Below, one piece after another: positions 23,501 through 34,800 of a DNA stretch of 64,000 nt; position 1 is the first letter of the stretch; each line of letters starts with the position of its first letter. The DNA lies in contig NC_087062.1 in NCBI RefSeq assembly GCF_963678635.1, forward strand, positions 744,001 through 808,000, given 5' to 3'. A program made the translations under genes and the position numbers. The DNA comes from Symsagittifera roscoffensis (Eukaryota > Xenacoelomorpha > Acoela > Convolutidae). A model generated the notes under the pieces. That model saw only the letters and a list, made by a program, of their open reading frames with translations, did no database searches and was not told the origin of the DNA.

Positions 23501-26500
23501 GATCTCTCGGAACCTTGGGGGGGGGGGCAAGTGATAACCGTCACGGAAGTATAAATGGCTCTACAAGAACTCGGCAACCATCAGCTGTTTTGATCTCAAA
23601 TTTTAGTTTGACGCAGGCCTAGTTGAGAGAAGCTTAAGTTGAGAACCCCAGAACCCCAAGACCCCTTTTTACGGTTTTGTGCCCTAAATGAACAAACCCA
23701 CCCCTAACTTCGGAAATCGTTTCTCGGCCCCCAAAGATTGCAAGTAGCTGAAACTTGAGGGAGCAAACAACTGGTCGAACTCAGATTTTGGAAGAAGTCG
23801 TCACTCCTATGCCCGAAAATAGAAACAATACAAAATCGGCGAACAATGCCCCACCCCCAGTGGGAACTAAGGAAGCTAATATCAGGAAACTCAGAGGAGC
23901 GGTACTAGAGATGATTTATTCCGTGCATTCAAAAAAGGATCTCTCGGAACCTTGGGGGGGGGGGCAAACGATAACCGTCACGGAAGTGTAAATGGCTCTA
24001 CAAGAACTCGGCAACCATCAGCTGTTTTGATCTCAAATTTTAGTTTGACGCAGGCCTAGTTGAGAGAAGCTTAAGTTGAGAACCCCAGAACCCCAAGACC
24101 CCTTTTTACGGTTTTGTGCCCTAAATGAACAAACCCACCCCTAACTTCGGAAATCGTTTCTCGGCCCCCAAAGATTGCAAGTAGCTGAAACTTGAGGGAG
24201 CAAACAAATGGTCGAACTCAGATTTTGGACGAATTCGTCACTCCTATGCACGAAAATAGAAACAATACAAAATCGGCGAACAATGCCCCACCCCCAGTGG
24301 GAACTAAGGAAGCTAGTATAAGGAAACTCAGAGGAGCGGTACTAGAGATGATTTATTCCGTGCATTCAAAAAAGGACCTCTCGGACCCTTGGGGGAGGCA
24401 AGTGATAACCGTCCCGGAAGTGTAAATGGCTCTACAGGAACTCGGCAACTATCGGCTGTTTTGATCTCAAATTTTAGTTTGACGCAGGCCTAGTTGAGAG
24501 AAGCTTAAGTTGAGAACCCCAGAACCCCAAGACCCCTTTTTACGGTTTTGTGCCCTAAATGAACAAACCCACCCCTAACTTCGGAAATCGTTTCTCGGCC
24601 CCCAAAGATTGCAAGTAGCTGAAACTTGAAGGAGCAAACAAATGGTCGAACTCAGATTTTGGAAGAATTCGTCACTCCTATGCCCGAAAATAGAAACAAT
24701 ACAAAATCGGCGAACAATGCCCCACCCCCAGTGGGAACTAAGGAAGCTAGTATTAGGAAACTCAGAGGAGCGGTACTAGAGATGATTTATTCCGTGCATT
24801 CAAAAAAGGACCTCTCGGACCCTTGGGGGGAGGCAAGTGATAACCGTCCCGGAAGTGTAAATGGCTCTGCAGGAACTCGGCAACTATCGGCTGTTTTGAT
24901 CTCAAATTTTAGTTTGATGTAGGCCTAGTTGAGCGAAGCTTAAGTTGAGAACCCCAGAATCCCAAGGTCCCTACTTCCGGTTTTGTGCCTTAAATGAACA
25001 AACCCACCCCTAACTTCGGAAATAGTTTCTCGGCCCCCAAAGATTGGAAGGAGCTGAAACTTGAAGGAGCAAACAAATGGTTGAGCTCAGAGTTTGGAAG
25101 AATTCGTCACTCCTATGCCCGAAAATAGAAACAGTACAAAATCGGCGAACAATGCCCCACCCCCAGTGGGAACTAGGGAAGCTAGTATTAGGAAACTCAG
25201 AGGAGCGGTACTAGAGATGATTTATTCCGTGCATTCAAAAAAGGATCTCTCGGACCCTTGGGGGGGGGGGGGGGCAAGTGATAACCGTCCCGGAAGTGTA
25301 AATGGCTCTACAGGAACTCGGCAACTATCGGCTGTTTTGATCTCAAATTTTAGTTTGATGCAGGCCTAGTTGAGAGAAGCTTAAGTTGAGAACCCCAGAA
25401 TCCCAAGACCCCTTTTTCCGGTTTTGTGCCCTAAATGAACAAACCCACCCCTAACTTCGGAAATCGTTTCTCGGCCCCCAAAGATTGCAAGGAGCTGAAA
25501 CTTGGAGGAGCAAACAAATGGTCGAACTCAAAGTTTGGAAGAATTCGTCACTCCTATGTCCGAAAAGAGAAACAATACACAATCGGCGAACAACCCCCCC
25601 CCCAATGGGAACTAAGGAAGCTTGTGTTAGCAAACTCAGAGGAGCCGTACTTGAGATGATTTATTCCGTGCATTAAAAAAAGGACCTCTCGGACCCTTGG
25701 GGGGAGGCAAGTGATAACCGTCCCGGACGTGTAAATGGCTCTACAGGAACTCGGCAACTATCGGCTGTTTTGATCTCAAATTTTAGTTTGCTGTAGGCCT
25801 AGTTGAGGGAAGCTTAAGTTGAGAACCCCAGAATCCCAAGGTCCCTACTTCCGGTTTTGTGCCTTAAATGAACAAACCCACCCCTAACTTCGGAAATAGT
25901 TTCTCGGCCCCCAAAGATTGGAAGGAGCTGAAACTTGAAGGAGCAAACAAATGGTTGAGCTCAGAGTTTGGAAGAATTCGTCACTCCTATGCCCGAAAAT
26001 AGAAACAGTACAAAATCGGCGAACAATGCCCCACCCCCAGTGGGAACTAGGGAAGCTAGTATTAGGAAACTCAGAGGAGCGGTACTAGAGATGATTTATT
26101 CCGTGCATTCAAAAAAGGATCTCTCGGACCCTTGGGGGGGGGGGGGCAAGTGATAACCGTCTCGGAAGTGTAAATGGCTCTACAGGAACTCGGCAACTAT
26201 CGGCTGTTTTGATCTCAAATTTTAGTTTGATGCAGGCCTAGTTGAGAGAAGCTTAAGTTGAGAACCCCAGAATCCCAAGACCCCTTTTTCCGGTTTTGTG
26301 CCCTAAATGAACAAACCCACCCCTAACTTCGGAAATCGTTTCTCGGCCCCCAAAGATTGCAAGGAGCTGAAACTTGGAGGAGCAAACAAATGGTCGAACT
26401 CAAAGTTTGGAAGAATTCGTCACTCCTATGTCCGAAAAGAGAAACAATACACAATCGGCGAACAACCCCCCCCCCCCCCAATGGGAACTAAGGAAGCTTG

Positions 26501-28816
26501 TGTTAGCAAACTCAGAGGAGCCGTACTTGAGATGATTTATTCCGTGCATTAAAAAAAGGACCTCTCGGACCCTTGGGGGGAGGCAAGTGATAACCGTCCC
26601 GGACGTGTAAATGGCTCTACAGGAACTCGGCAACTATCGGCTGTTTTGATCTCAAATTTTAGTTTGCTGTAGGCCTAGTTGAGGGAAGCTTAAGTTGAGA
26701 ACCCCAGAATCCCAAGGTCCCTACTTCCGGTTTTGTGCCCTAAATGAACCAACCCACCCCTAACTTCGGAAATAGTTTCTCGGCCCCCAAAGATTGGAAG
26801 GAGCTGAAACTTGGAGGAGCAAACAAATGGTCGAGCTCAGAGTTTGGAAGAATTCGTCACTCCTATGCCCGAAAATAGAAACAATACAAAATCAGCGAAC
26901 AATGCCCACCCCCATTGGGAACTAAGGAAGCTAGTATTAGGAAACTCAGAGGAGCGGTACTAGAGATGATTTATTCCGTGCATTCAAAAAAGGATCTCTC
27001 GGAACCTTGGGGGGGGGGGGGCAAGTCATAACCGTCACGGAAGTATAAATGGCTCTACAAGAACTCGGCAACCATCAGCTGTTTTGATCTCAAATTTTAG
27101 TTTGACGCAGGCCTAGTTGAGAGAAGCTTAAGTTGAGAACCCCAGAACCCCAAGACCCCTTTTTACGGTTTTGTGCCCTAAATGAACAAACCCACCCCTA
27201 ACTTCGGAAATCGTTTCTCGGCCCCCAAAGATTGCAAGTAGCTGAAACTTGAGGGAGCAAACAAATGGTCGAACTCAGATTTTGGAAGAAGTCGTCACTC
27301 CTATGCCCGAAAATAGAAACAATACAAAATCGGCGAACAATGCCCCACCCCCAGTGGGAACTAAGGAAGCTAATATCAGGAAACTCAGAGGAGCGGTACT
27401 AGAGATGATTTATTCCGTGCATTCAAAAAAGGATCTCTCGGAACCTTGGGGGGGGGGGCAAGTGATAACCGTCACGGAAGTATAAATGGCTCTACAAGAA
27501 CTCGGCAACCATCAGCTGTTTTGATCTCAAATTTTAGTTTGACGCAGGCCTAGTTGAGAGAAGCTTAAGTTGAGAACCCCAGAACCCCAAGACCCCTTTT
27601 TACGGTTTTGTGCCCTAAATGAACAAACCCACCCCTAACTTCGGAAATCGTTTCTCGGCCCCCAAAGATTGCAAGTAGCTGAAACTTGAGGGAGCAAACA
27701 AATGGTCGAACTCAGATTTTGGAAGAAGTCGTCACTCCTATGCCCGAAAATAGAAACAATACAAAATCAGCGAACAATGCCCACCCCCATTGGGAACTAA
27801 GGAAGCTAGTATTAGGAAACTCAGAGGAGCGGTACTAGAGATGATTTATTCCGTGCATTCAAAAAAGGATCTCTCGGAACCTTGGGGGGGGGGGCAAGTC
27901 ATAACCGTCACGGAAGTATAAATGGCTCTACAAGAACTCGGCAACCATCAGCTGTTTTGATCTCAAATTTTAGTTTGACGCAGGCCTAGTTGAGAGAAGC
28001 TTAAGTTGAGAACCCCAGAACCCCAAGACCCCTTTTTACGGTTTTGTGCCCTAAATGAACAAACCCACCCCTAACTTCGGAAATCGTTTCTCGGCCCCCA
28101 AAGATTGCAAGTAGCTGAAACTTGAGGGAGCAAACAAATGGTCGAACTCAGATTTTGGAAGAAGTCGTCACTCCTATGCCCGAAAATAGAAACAATACAA
28201 AATCGGCGAACAATGCCCCACCCCCAGTGGGAACTAAGGAAGCTAATATCAGGAAACTCAGAGGAGCGGTACTAGAGATGATTTATTCCGTGCATTCAAA
28301 AAAGGATCTCTCGGAACCTTGGGGGGGGGGGGGGCAAACGATAACCGTCACGGAAGTGTAAATGGCTCTACAAGAACTCGGCAACCATCAGCTGTTTTGA
28401 TCTCAAATTTTAGTTTGACGCAGGCCTAGTTGAGAGAAGCTTAAGTTGAGAACCCCAGAACCCCAAGACCCCTTTTTACGGTTTTGTGCCCTAAATGAAC
28501 AAACCCACCCCTAACTTCGGAAATCGTTTCTCGGCCCCCAAAGATTGCAAGTAGCTGAAACTTGAGGGAGCAAACAAATGGTCGAACTCAGATTTTGGAC
28601 GAATTCGTCACTTCCTATGCACGAAAATAGAAACAATACAAAATCGGCGAACAATGCCCCACCCCCAGTGGGAACTAAGGAAGCTAGTATAAGGAAACTC
28701 AGAGGAGCGGTACTAGAGATGATTTATTCCGTGCATTCAAAAAAGGACCTCTCGGACCCTTGGGGGAGGCAAGTGATAACCGTCCCGGAAGTGTAAATGG
28801 CTCTACAGGAACTCGG
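11515..28816 (+). repeat. Satellite array 2, about 40 monomers of ~436 bp with dimer structure
   Basis: Roughly forty tandem monomers, continuing into the assembly gap. Two main monomer types differ at a diagnostic block: GTGTTAGCAAACTC...GCCGTACTTGAG against GTATTAGGAAACTC...GCGGTACTAGAG. In much of the array they alternate, giving dimers of 872-879 bp (for example 12318/13197, 15827/16703, 25094/25968, 27249/28122). Longer spacings of about 1,742 bp (22450/24192 and 22884/24626) show four-unit copies. C-tracts (about 5-18) and G-tracts (about 5-18) vary from unit to unit. From about 21.6 to 25 kb several units of the second type follow one another. Confidence 0.92.
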
Positions 28817-29016
28817 NNNNNNNNNNNNNNNNNNNNNNNNNNNNNNNNNNNNNNNNNNNNNNNNNNNNNNNNNNNNNNNNNNNNNNNNNNNNNNNNNNNN
28901 NNNNNNNNNNNNNNNNNNNNNNNNNNNNNNNNNNNNNNNNNNNNNNNNNNNNNNNNNNNNNNNNNNNNNNNNNNNNNNNNNNNNNNNNNNNNNNNNNNNN
29001 NNNNNNNNNNNNNNNN
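28817..29016. other. Assembly gap (200 N)
   Basis: A run of 200 unknown bases separates the last satellite monomer from the visible part of the 5' LTR. A round length suggests a placeholder, so the true distance is unknown and the LTR start is hidden. Confidence 0.98.
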
Positions 29017-29517
29017 CTTGTTGTAAAAACTGACTGACATTAAACTCATTTTAGTTACTTTGTTGATTCTTGAGTTGTTTACCGACTTATTTACTTCCTG
29101 GTTCTTGAGCGTGCTACTATGTGAGTACAAATTTAAATTCTAGAGTGTGTTTTATGATTGTTATGTTGAGGTGAGGCGAGTTTTAGGTTGATCCATCTGA
29201 AATGGATCAAAGTTCCACTGTCTAAGAAAAAAGCAACTTAACGGATTGTTCCAACCCGGTTTTTAACGGCGTTCATGTATTTTGGGTATCTAGAGACCTA
29301 AGTATGGGGACGTTTCTAATTCTAGAGTGGGGGGATATTTTAGTAGTAGCCTTTAAGCTGTAACGGGTCGTAGTCTCATGTCACAAGCGAACCGAACTGG
29401 CTCCGACCGTTCTTGAGGTAGAAAAACACAAGAGATAGTGTCCCTGACCCTTGAGCCAGTGGTTATAGGGCCTATTTTTCTTAAGCCTCATGTGTGACTG
29501 CAGTAGACGATGTTACA
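29017..29517 (+). repeat. 5' LTR, visible 3' part
   Basis: Matches 50838-51349 closely, for example GTGCTACTATGTGAGTACAA and AGTTCCACTGTCTAA; the copies differ by only a few substitutions and small indels. Identity stops after TGTTACAT, so the LTR probably ends in ...TGTTACA, with the usual terminal CA, at 29517. The left end is in the gap. Confidence 0.85.
29118..29126 (+). promoter_or_regulatory. Candidate 5' splice donor in the LTR
   Basis: TAT|GTGAGT (GT at 29121) matches the donor consensus well and is preserved in the 3' LTR copy at 50949. It could pair with the acceptor at 40876-40889 to make a subgenomic RNA for the third frame. Inference from consensus only. Confidence 0.3.
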
Positions 29518-29528
29518 TAGTGTTTTTA

Positions 29529-29546
29529 TGGCGCTCCTGGGTGTTT
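29529..29546 (+). promoter_or_regulatory. Candidate tRNA primer-binding site
   Basis: TGGCGCTCCTGGGTG starts 11 bases after the inferred LTR end. Primer-binding sites begin with TGG, complementary to the tRNA CCA end. I could not match the following bases to a specific tRNA, so this is only a position-based guess. Confidence 0.3.
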
Positions 29547-31830
29547 ACGACATCAAGACTACGGAGTCGAACCCACTTGAGACAGCTTCGGGCTGAATGC
29601 CCATTCTAGAGTACCGGCGGTACGGTTCGACAGGAACGTGCAAACCTTCCGGTTGTACCGTGATAGCTTTTTAAGAAAACTCGAGAAAGTTTCCTGGTAC
29701 GCTCTCCGAACGAGGCTTAGCTAACCGAGTAAAGGGGGGCAACTAGGGGGACAAAAACACGAGCAAAAAGACAAAAAGCAAAACAAAAACCAAAAAAGGA
29801 TAGAAAAAGGAACAAAAATCATAAAACGAAAAAAGACAGTGACTTTGACACCAGATTAGTTGGATCAAACCTTTATATTAATTAAATAGTATACCCATAC
29901 TGTTTTACAAGTTCGATCGTTTCGATCAACCTAGCAATTTAAACCAGTAAACTGAATAAAGTGCCCGAAGTGGGGCGTGGTCAAAGGTTTTCAGATAGCT
30001 TGGAACTTAGCTGGACCAATAGGAGACTTGACTGGAAGAGGTGACCAGCCGAGTGGGAAAGTGGTTCAGGGACACTTGAGCTGAACCAATAGGAGACTGG
30101 ACTGGAACAGGTGACCAGTCGAGTGGGAAAGCAGCCAAGAAGGATTTGGCAATTCTCGAGTTCTCAAGTTGGGCAGAACGGGTATCGTTAGAATCCACAT
30201 TACATTATAGGAGATAAGTGTAAAATTGGATAAGCGAAATCCCCCAGTTTTGAGGAACGTTTTTACTTGAGCAGGCCTGGAAACAGGTCTACGGTTTTCT
30301 CTTGAGAGGTTTAGCACCCGGCGCTTAAAGTAATTTTTAGGCTTAAGAAGGGGGGCTAGAAAGGGGGGAGGTTAGAAGGGGGGCTGGTTAAGTTAGAGGT
30401 TGGCGGTTGTAAATTGTAAAAAGGGGGAAATTAGAGTAACTAATTAGTCGACATCGTTGACTTAGTTACATTAGAAATTAACACGCGTTGGTAATATTAG
30501 GTGGAGATCCAAAATTCAACTCGAGTTAAGACTGGTACGCTGGTTGGTTTGGTAGGGGGGACCGGATATAGACAGCTTTTGTGATACCCCATAAGATCAC
30601 TAGTGGGGGGAGGAAAACGCGTGGCAATTAGGTACCAGACATTTTTTTTAGACGAAAGGTAGACATTGGTCACCTTTGAATTTCAGGTGGGCTCATTTTT
30701 CTGTTTTTATTATTTTTCTTACTTAGATTTTTGTTGCATTTTAGTGAGGATTTGTGTTTGGTTTTATACGAACAGGTGATCACAAGATACCTGCGCACCT
30801 ACATTGAAATAGAAACAACCAAAAAGAAAAGGGGGGTCAGCATTTGGCTTTTAAGAGAGGGTTTTTGGGAAAATTTTACTAGAGCTTGAGTGGTGGTACA
30901 AGGTACGGTGATTCAAGAAGACCCTACAACGAGGAAGACAATCCGTGACGAGTATTGGGACAAGACCGAAGAAGTCTTGGGACAGAGCAGTCTTGGGACA
31001 GTGGTCTTGGGACAGGGTCTTGGGACAGTGGTCTTGGGACAGGGTCTTGGGACAGTGGTCTTGGGACAGTGGTCTTGGGACAGGGTCTTGGGACAGGGTC
31101 TTGGGACAGTGGTCTTGGGACAGGGTCTTGGGACAGTGGTCTTGGGACAGTGGTCTTGGGACGGGGTCTTGGGACAGGGTCTTGGGACAGGGTCTTGGGA
31201 CAGTGGTCTTGGGACAGGGTCTTGGGACAGGGGTCTTGGGACAGGGGTCTTGGGACAGGGTCTTGGGACAGTGGTCTTGGGACAGTGGTCTTGGGACACT
31301 AGTCTTGGGACACTAGTCTTGGGACACCAGCCTTGGGACACTGGTCTTGGGACACTACCCTTGGGACAGTAGTCTTGGGACACTAGCCTTGGGACACTAG
31401 TCTTGGGACAGTAGTCTTGGGACACTAGCCTTGGGACACTGGTCTTGGGACACTACCCTTGGGACACTAGTCTTGGGACAGTAGTCTTGGGACACTAGTC
31501 TTGGGACAGTAGTCTTGGAACAGTGGCCTTGGTACAAGGGTCTTAGGACACTAGCGGAGAGTACTGTGATAGTGACGAATAGTCTTGGGACGGTATAGAA
31601 ATTGAAGTCAAATTACAACAAGTGCGTTTTAAGACAGAATAAGACAAATCGAAATAGGTAGGGTTAAGACCAAATTAAGGAAAATTTTTCGGAGGTTTTA
31701 GAAAGAGAATTGGATAAGGTTTTTAACACGTTGTACAGAGTTTGTTACCACAAAAAATATTTTTTTTACCCTTAGAATAGAATCGTGTATATAATAAAAT
31801 TGTAAATAGAAGCAGTTGTAAATAGAAATA
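29547..31830 (+). other. Long non-coding leader of the LTR element
   Basis: About 2.3 kb lie between the LTR and Gag, long for an LTR element. The leader holds a 70-bp direct duplication (starting at 30009 and 30079, block CAATAGGAGACT), several GGGGGG-containing purine runs near 30340-30430, a T-rich acceptor-like site (TTTCAG at 30681-30686), and the minisatellite listed next. No convincing coding frame. Confidence 0.7.
30966..31545 (+). repeat. 13-14-bp minisatellite, unit GTCTTGGGACAGTG
   Basis: About forty tandem units of GTCTTGGGACA followed by GTG, GG or CTA. The first half alternates 13-mer (ending GG) and 14-mer (ending GTG) units; from about 31300 units ending CTA(G) or GTA(G) dominate and become less regular. 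All three forward frames and one reverse frame stay open across much of it because the repeat lacks stops, which explains the repetitive hypothetical frames there; they are not genes. Confidence 0.95.
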
Positions 31831-34800
31831 ATGAGGCGGAGTAGGGTACCGGTGCTCGAAAAAAGGTCAAGTGGATCAAACACGAAATATAATTCATCGC
31901 TGCGCGGAACGACATCAACGGGCCCAAAGATAACGAAGACGAACTTTTCAGTTAACATGGTCAGCACAAGGAGTACAGCGGAGAACAGGGCGAAAGAGGG
32001 CACGGAAGGGGAGCGAGTAGAACCCACCATCGAGATTGATCTAGAGACACCCGATCAAAGTGTGGATGAAACAAGGAAGATGGCGACAGAGTCAACTCCA
32101 ATGCCCAATGCAGAGGAACCGAACCAGAAACCCATAGAGTTCTCACCGATAGATGACGCGGAAGATGCAATAGGCAACACCGAAGAAACGGTGAAAGAAG
32201 ACTCTCAAGTAAAGAGGACATCTTTTACGGAAAAATTGGGAATAATGTTCGGAATAAAAACAAAAGAAAACGTGACTGAAGAACCAAAAGCAGAAAGAGC
32301 ACGAACATTTGGGACAGTGAGCACGAAGACCTCAGAAGCCAATCCAAGAGAGGAACAAGCTAAAGCAGAGGCTACGGCCGAAGAGAGACCGACAGCTGAC
32401 CATGAAGAGACTACCATTGAGCTGGGTGACTTGTTGGCGAAATTAAATCAGATTGACAAAAGACTTAAGCACAGTGAAGAAGACAGAGAGGTGATAAAAA
32501 AGGAGATAAGATACAACAAGCACGAGTATCTAGACAGTTATTTTAACCTAGCTAAGGCAACAGATGAGAGACTCAAGGAAATGTCAGATAAGGTAGAAGC
32601 CACCAATGAAGAACGAGAAAAGAACATCAAAACAGACATGCAACAGTTGAAGAACCGATATGATGATGTCAACAGCCAATTAGGGAGCCTGGAAAGGAGA
32701 ATGGACACAATGAGCAAGAGTCAAGCCGAGAGTTCGTGTGCAATACAGGCGAAGTTGGATGCAATCTTGAGAGGTTCTACTCCACAAGAAAGACCGGCAG
32801 CGGATCGTACGCAAGGCACCAGAGTCGACTTTGTAGAACCACAAAGGAACAAACGGCAATCGACACCGTTGCCCTTAATCAGGGATGCGATAAGCATAGC
32901 ACCAACAGCTGCGAAAACAATAATGAAGAATGGAACGTCGAATACAACGACTGCTCCGGGAGATTCAACAGCTAACAGCAACACAGGACCGGATGCTATG
33001 ACATGGGCCAGCACTTGGGAGATGATGAACAGGACTCTAGAGGCCTTCGCCACGAGGAACACTGACTCGAGCGACAGGAGAGAGGGAAAATCAAGAAAGA
33101 CATTCAAGAAGCCAAAAGAATTCAAAGACGACTCCGATGGATGCATTGACACTTGGGTGGAAGTGATGAGATTACATCTAGAACAAGATAACTTGAGTGA
33201 CGAAAGACAAGCATGTACAGCCATACTGAGCAACTTGGAAGGAACGGCATTAAAATGCGTGGTCGCAAAGAAGGAGGAAGAACGCGACACCGCGGACAAG
33301 ATCTTCGAGATATTGCTGAATCGATTCGGGTCAGGCATGAAGGGTCACCAAGCGATGATGCGATTTGAAAAGAGAAGGCAGAGGGACGACGAGTCAATAG
33401 ATCGGTTCCTAGATGACCTCGAGAGCTTGAGAAGGAGGAGTGACCCAGAGGAGTCGACAAATAGACGGAACTTTAGCATTGCCTCGAAGTTCATCGATGG
33501 GGTGAAAAGTGATGACTTAAGGACAATGTTAGCAACATACTACACATTGTCGAAGGACAGCGCACCCACCCCAGAAGAAATGAGACAGAAATCAAGAGAA
33601 TACATGCTGATGAAACCTAAGAAGTACTCATATTCCGAAAACAGGAACACGCAAGGGGGAAGCCAACCCCAGAGGTCATCATGGTACAAACCTAGAGATG
33701 ATATGGACAAGCGCAGATCATGCGCGAACTGCGGGTCAGCGGATCATCATGTGGCTGACTGCACAACGTACAAACAAGGCATGAAGAGCCTAGGTTATGC
33801 ACCGGATGAAGAGGATATGAGCCAGATGGAGGAACACGAGTACTATAATGGCTTAATCATCAAGATAGGCGCCAGATGCTTCTTCTGTAACCAGGAGGGG
33901 CACTTCAGAATGGATTGTCCCTTGTTCTGGGAAGCGGTCAAGGACCAGAATCACCCCAAACATAAGTTGGCATTAGCGGCGGTGCAGAATCAGCGGAACA
34001 GGCAAAACGAGTTTGAATCTAGGAACTTGGGGGCACCAAACACCGAATTGCCGACGAAGACAGTGAAAGCTGTTACACATGTTAGCGGTGCGTTAGAGTC
34101 CGCGGCCGGAAGCTCTCTAGAGATAAATTATGAGAAAGCGGCGACGGAAGCAATTGCCAAAGTGAAACAAGATCTGGCTGCGAAAGAAATAGAGCAACGA
34201 CTAAAGTTGGAGATCGAAAGACAGAATTTTAACGAAGCATTAACCGGATCGTACTCAATACCAGAGGCTAGAACGGGCTCAATGAAGACCGGGAATTGTA
34301 ACACCGTGAAAATGGTGACAGGTAAACCTTTTGGAATATCGAAAATCGGAGCAAGAATAATGTCGATAATCACAGTGGGCGGACACGAGGTAACCAGAAA
34401 CTTGAGCGAGCCGAGCGACCAGACGATAATGCACATTGACGTGTATGCAGACTACTTGAGTGGAATAAGTCCACAAACGACTTCTAGAGCTCTCAGGGCA
34501 CTACTCACGAGAGGGGGCAGCAAATCGGTACGTGTTGATAATAGGTACACTGAAGCTTATGGTCCACACGAGGTCATGCTAAATATAGATGGAATCAACA
34601 TCTATACCAAGACGATGATAACATGCGACGAAGACCTAATTGGACAAATCTATGTAGGGAAAGAAGAATTGAAAGTAAGATCGATTGGACACTGTGCTAT
34701 GCTCGAAGAAGATGCAATGCACATCGGGACGGAAGCAGACGTGACAGGGCACGTGCTAGACATAAATGGCAAAAAGACTCAGTTACGTGAATTACTCGAC

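Noticed and set aside
7559-28800. Dozens of 60-120-codon frames in the satellite (for example those reading NNTKSANNAPPPVGTKEAS)
   Set aside because: They repeat once per monomer, appear on both strands and in several frames, and open or close with homopolymer length. They are by-products of the repeat, not genes.
11515-28816. Possible CRISPR-like or gene-array structure
   Set aside because: Units are ~436 bp with no short repeat/unique spacer pattern; this is a satellite in animal DNA.
29529-29640. tRNA gene in the LTR leader (GGAGTCGAACCCAC and GGTTCGACAGG look like T-loop pieces)
   Set aside because: No full cloverleaf with acceptor, D and anticodon arms could be drawn.
30890-31425. Repetitive frames on both strands (SWDSGLGTVV... 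and CPKTTVPRP...)
   Set aside because: They are translations of the 13-14-bp minisatellite, which lacks stops in several frames.
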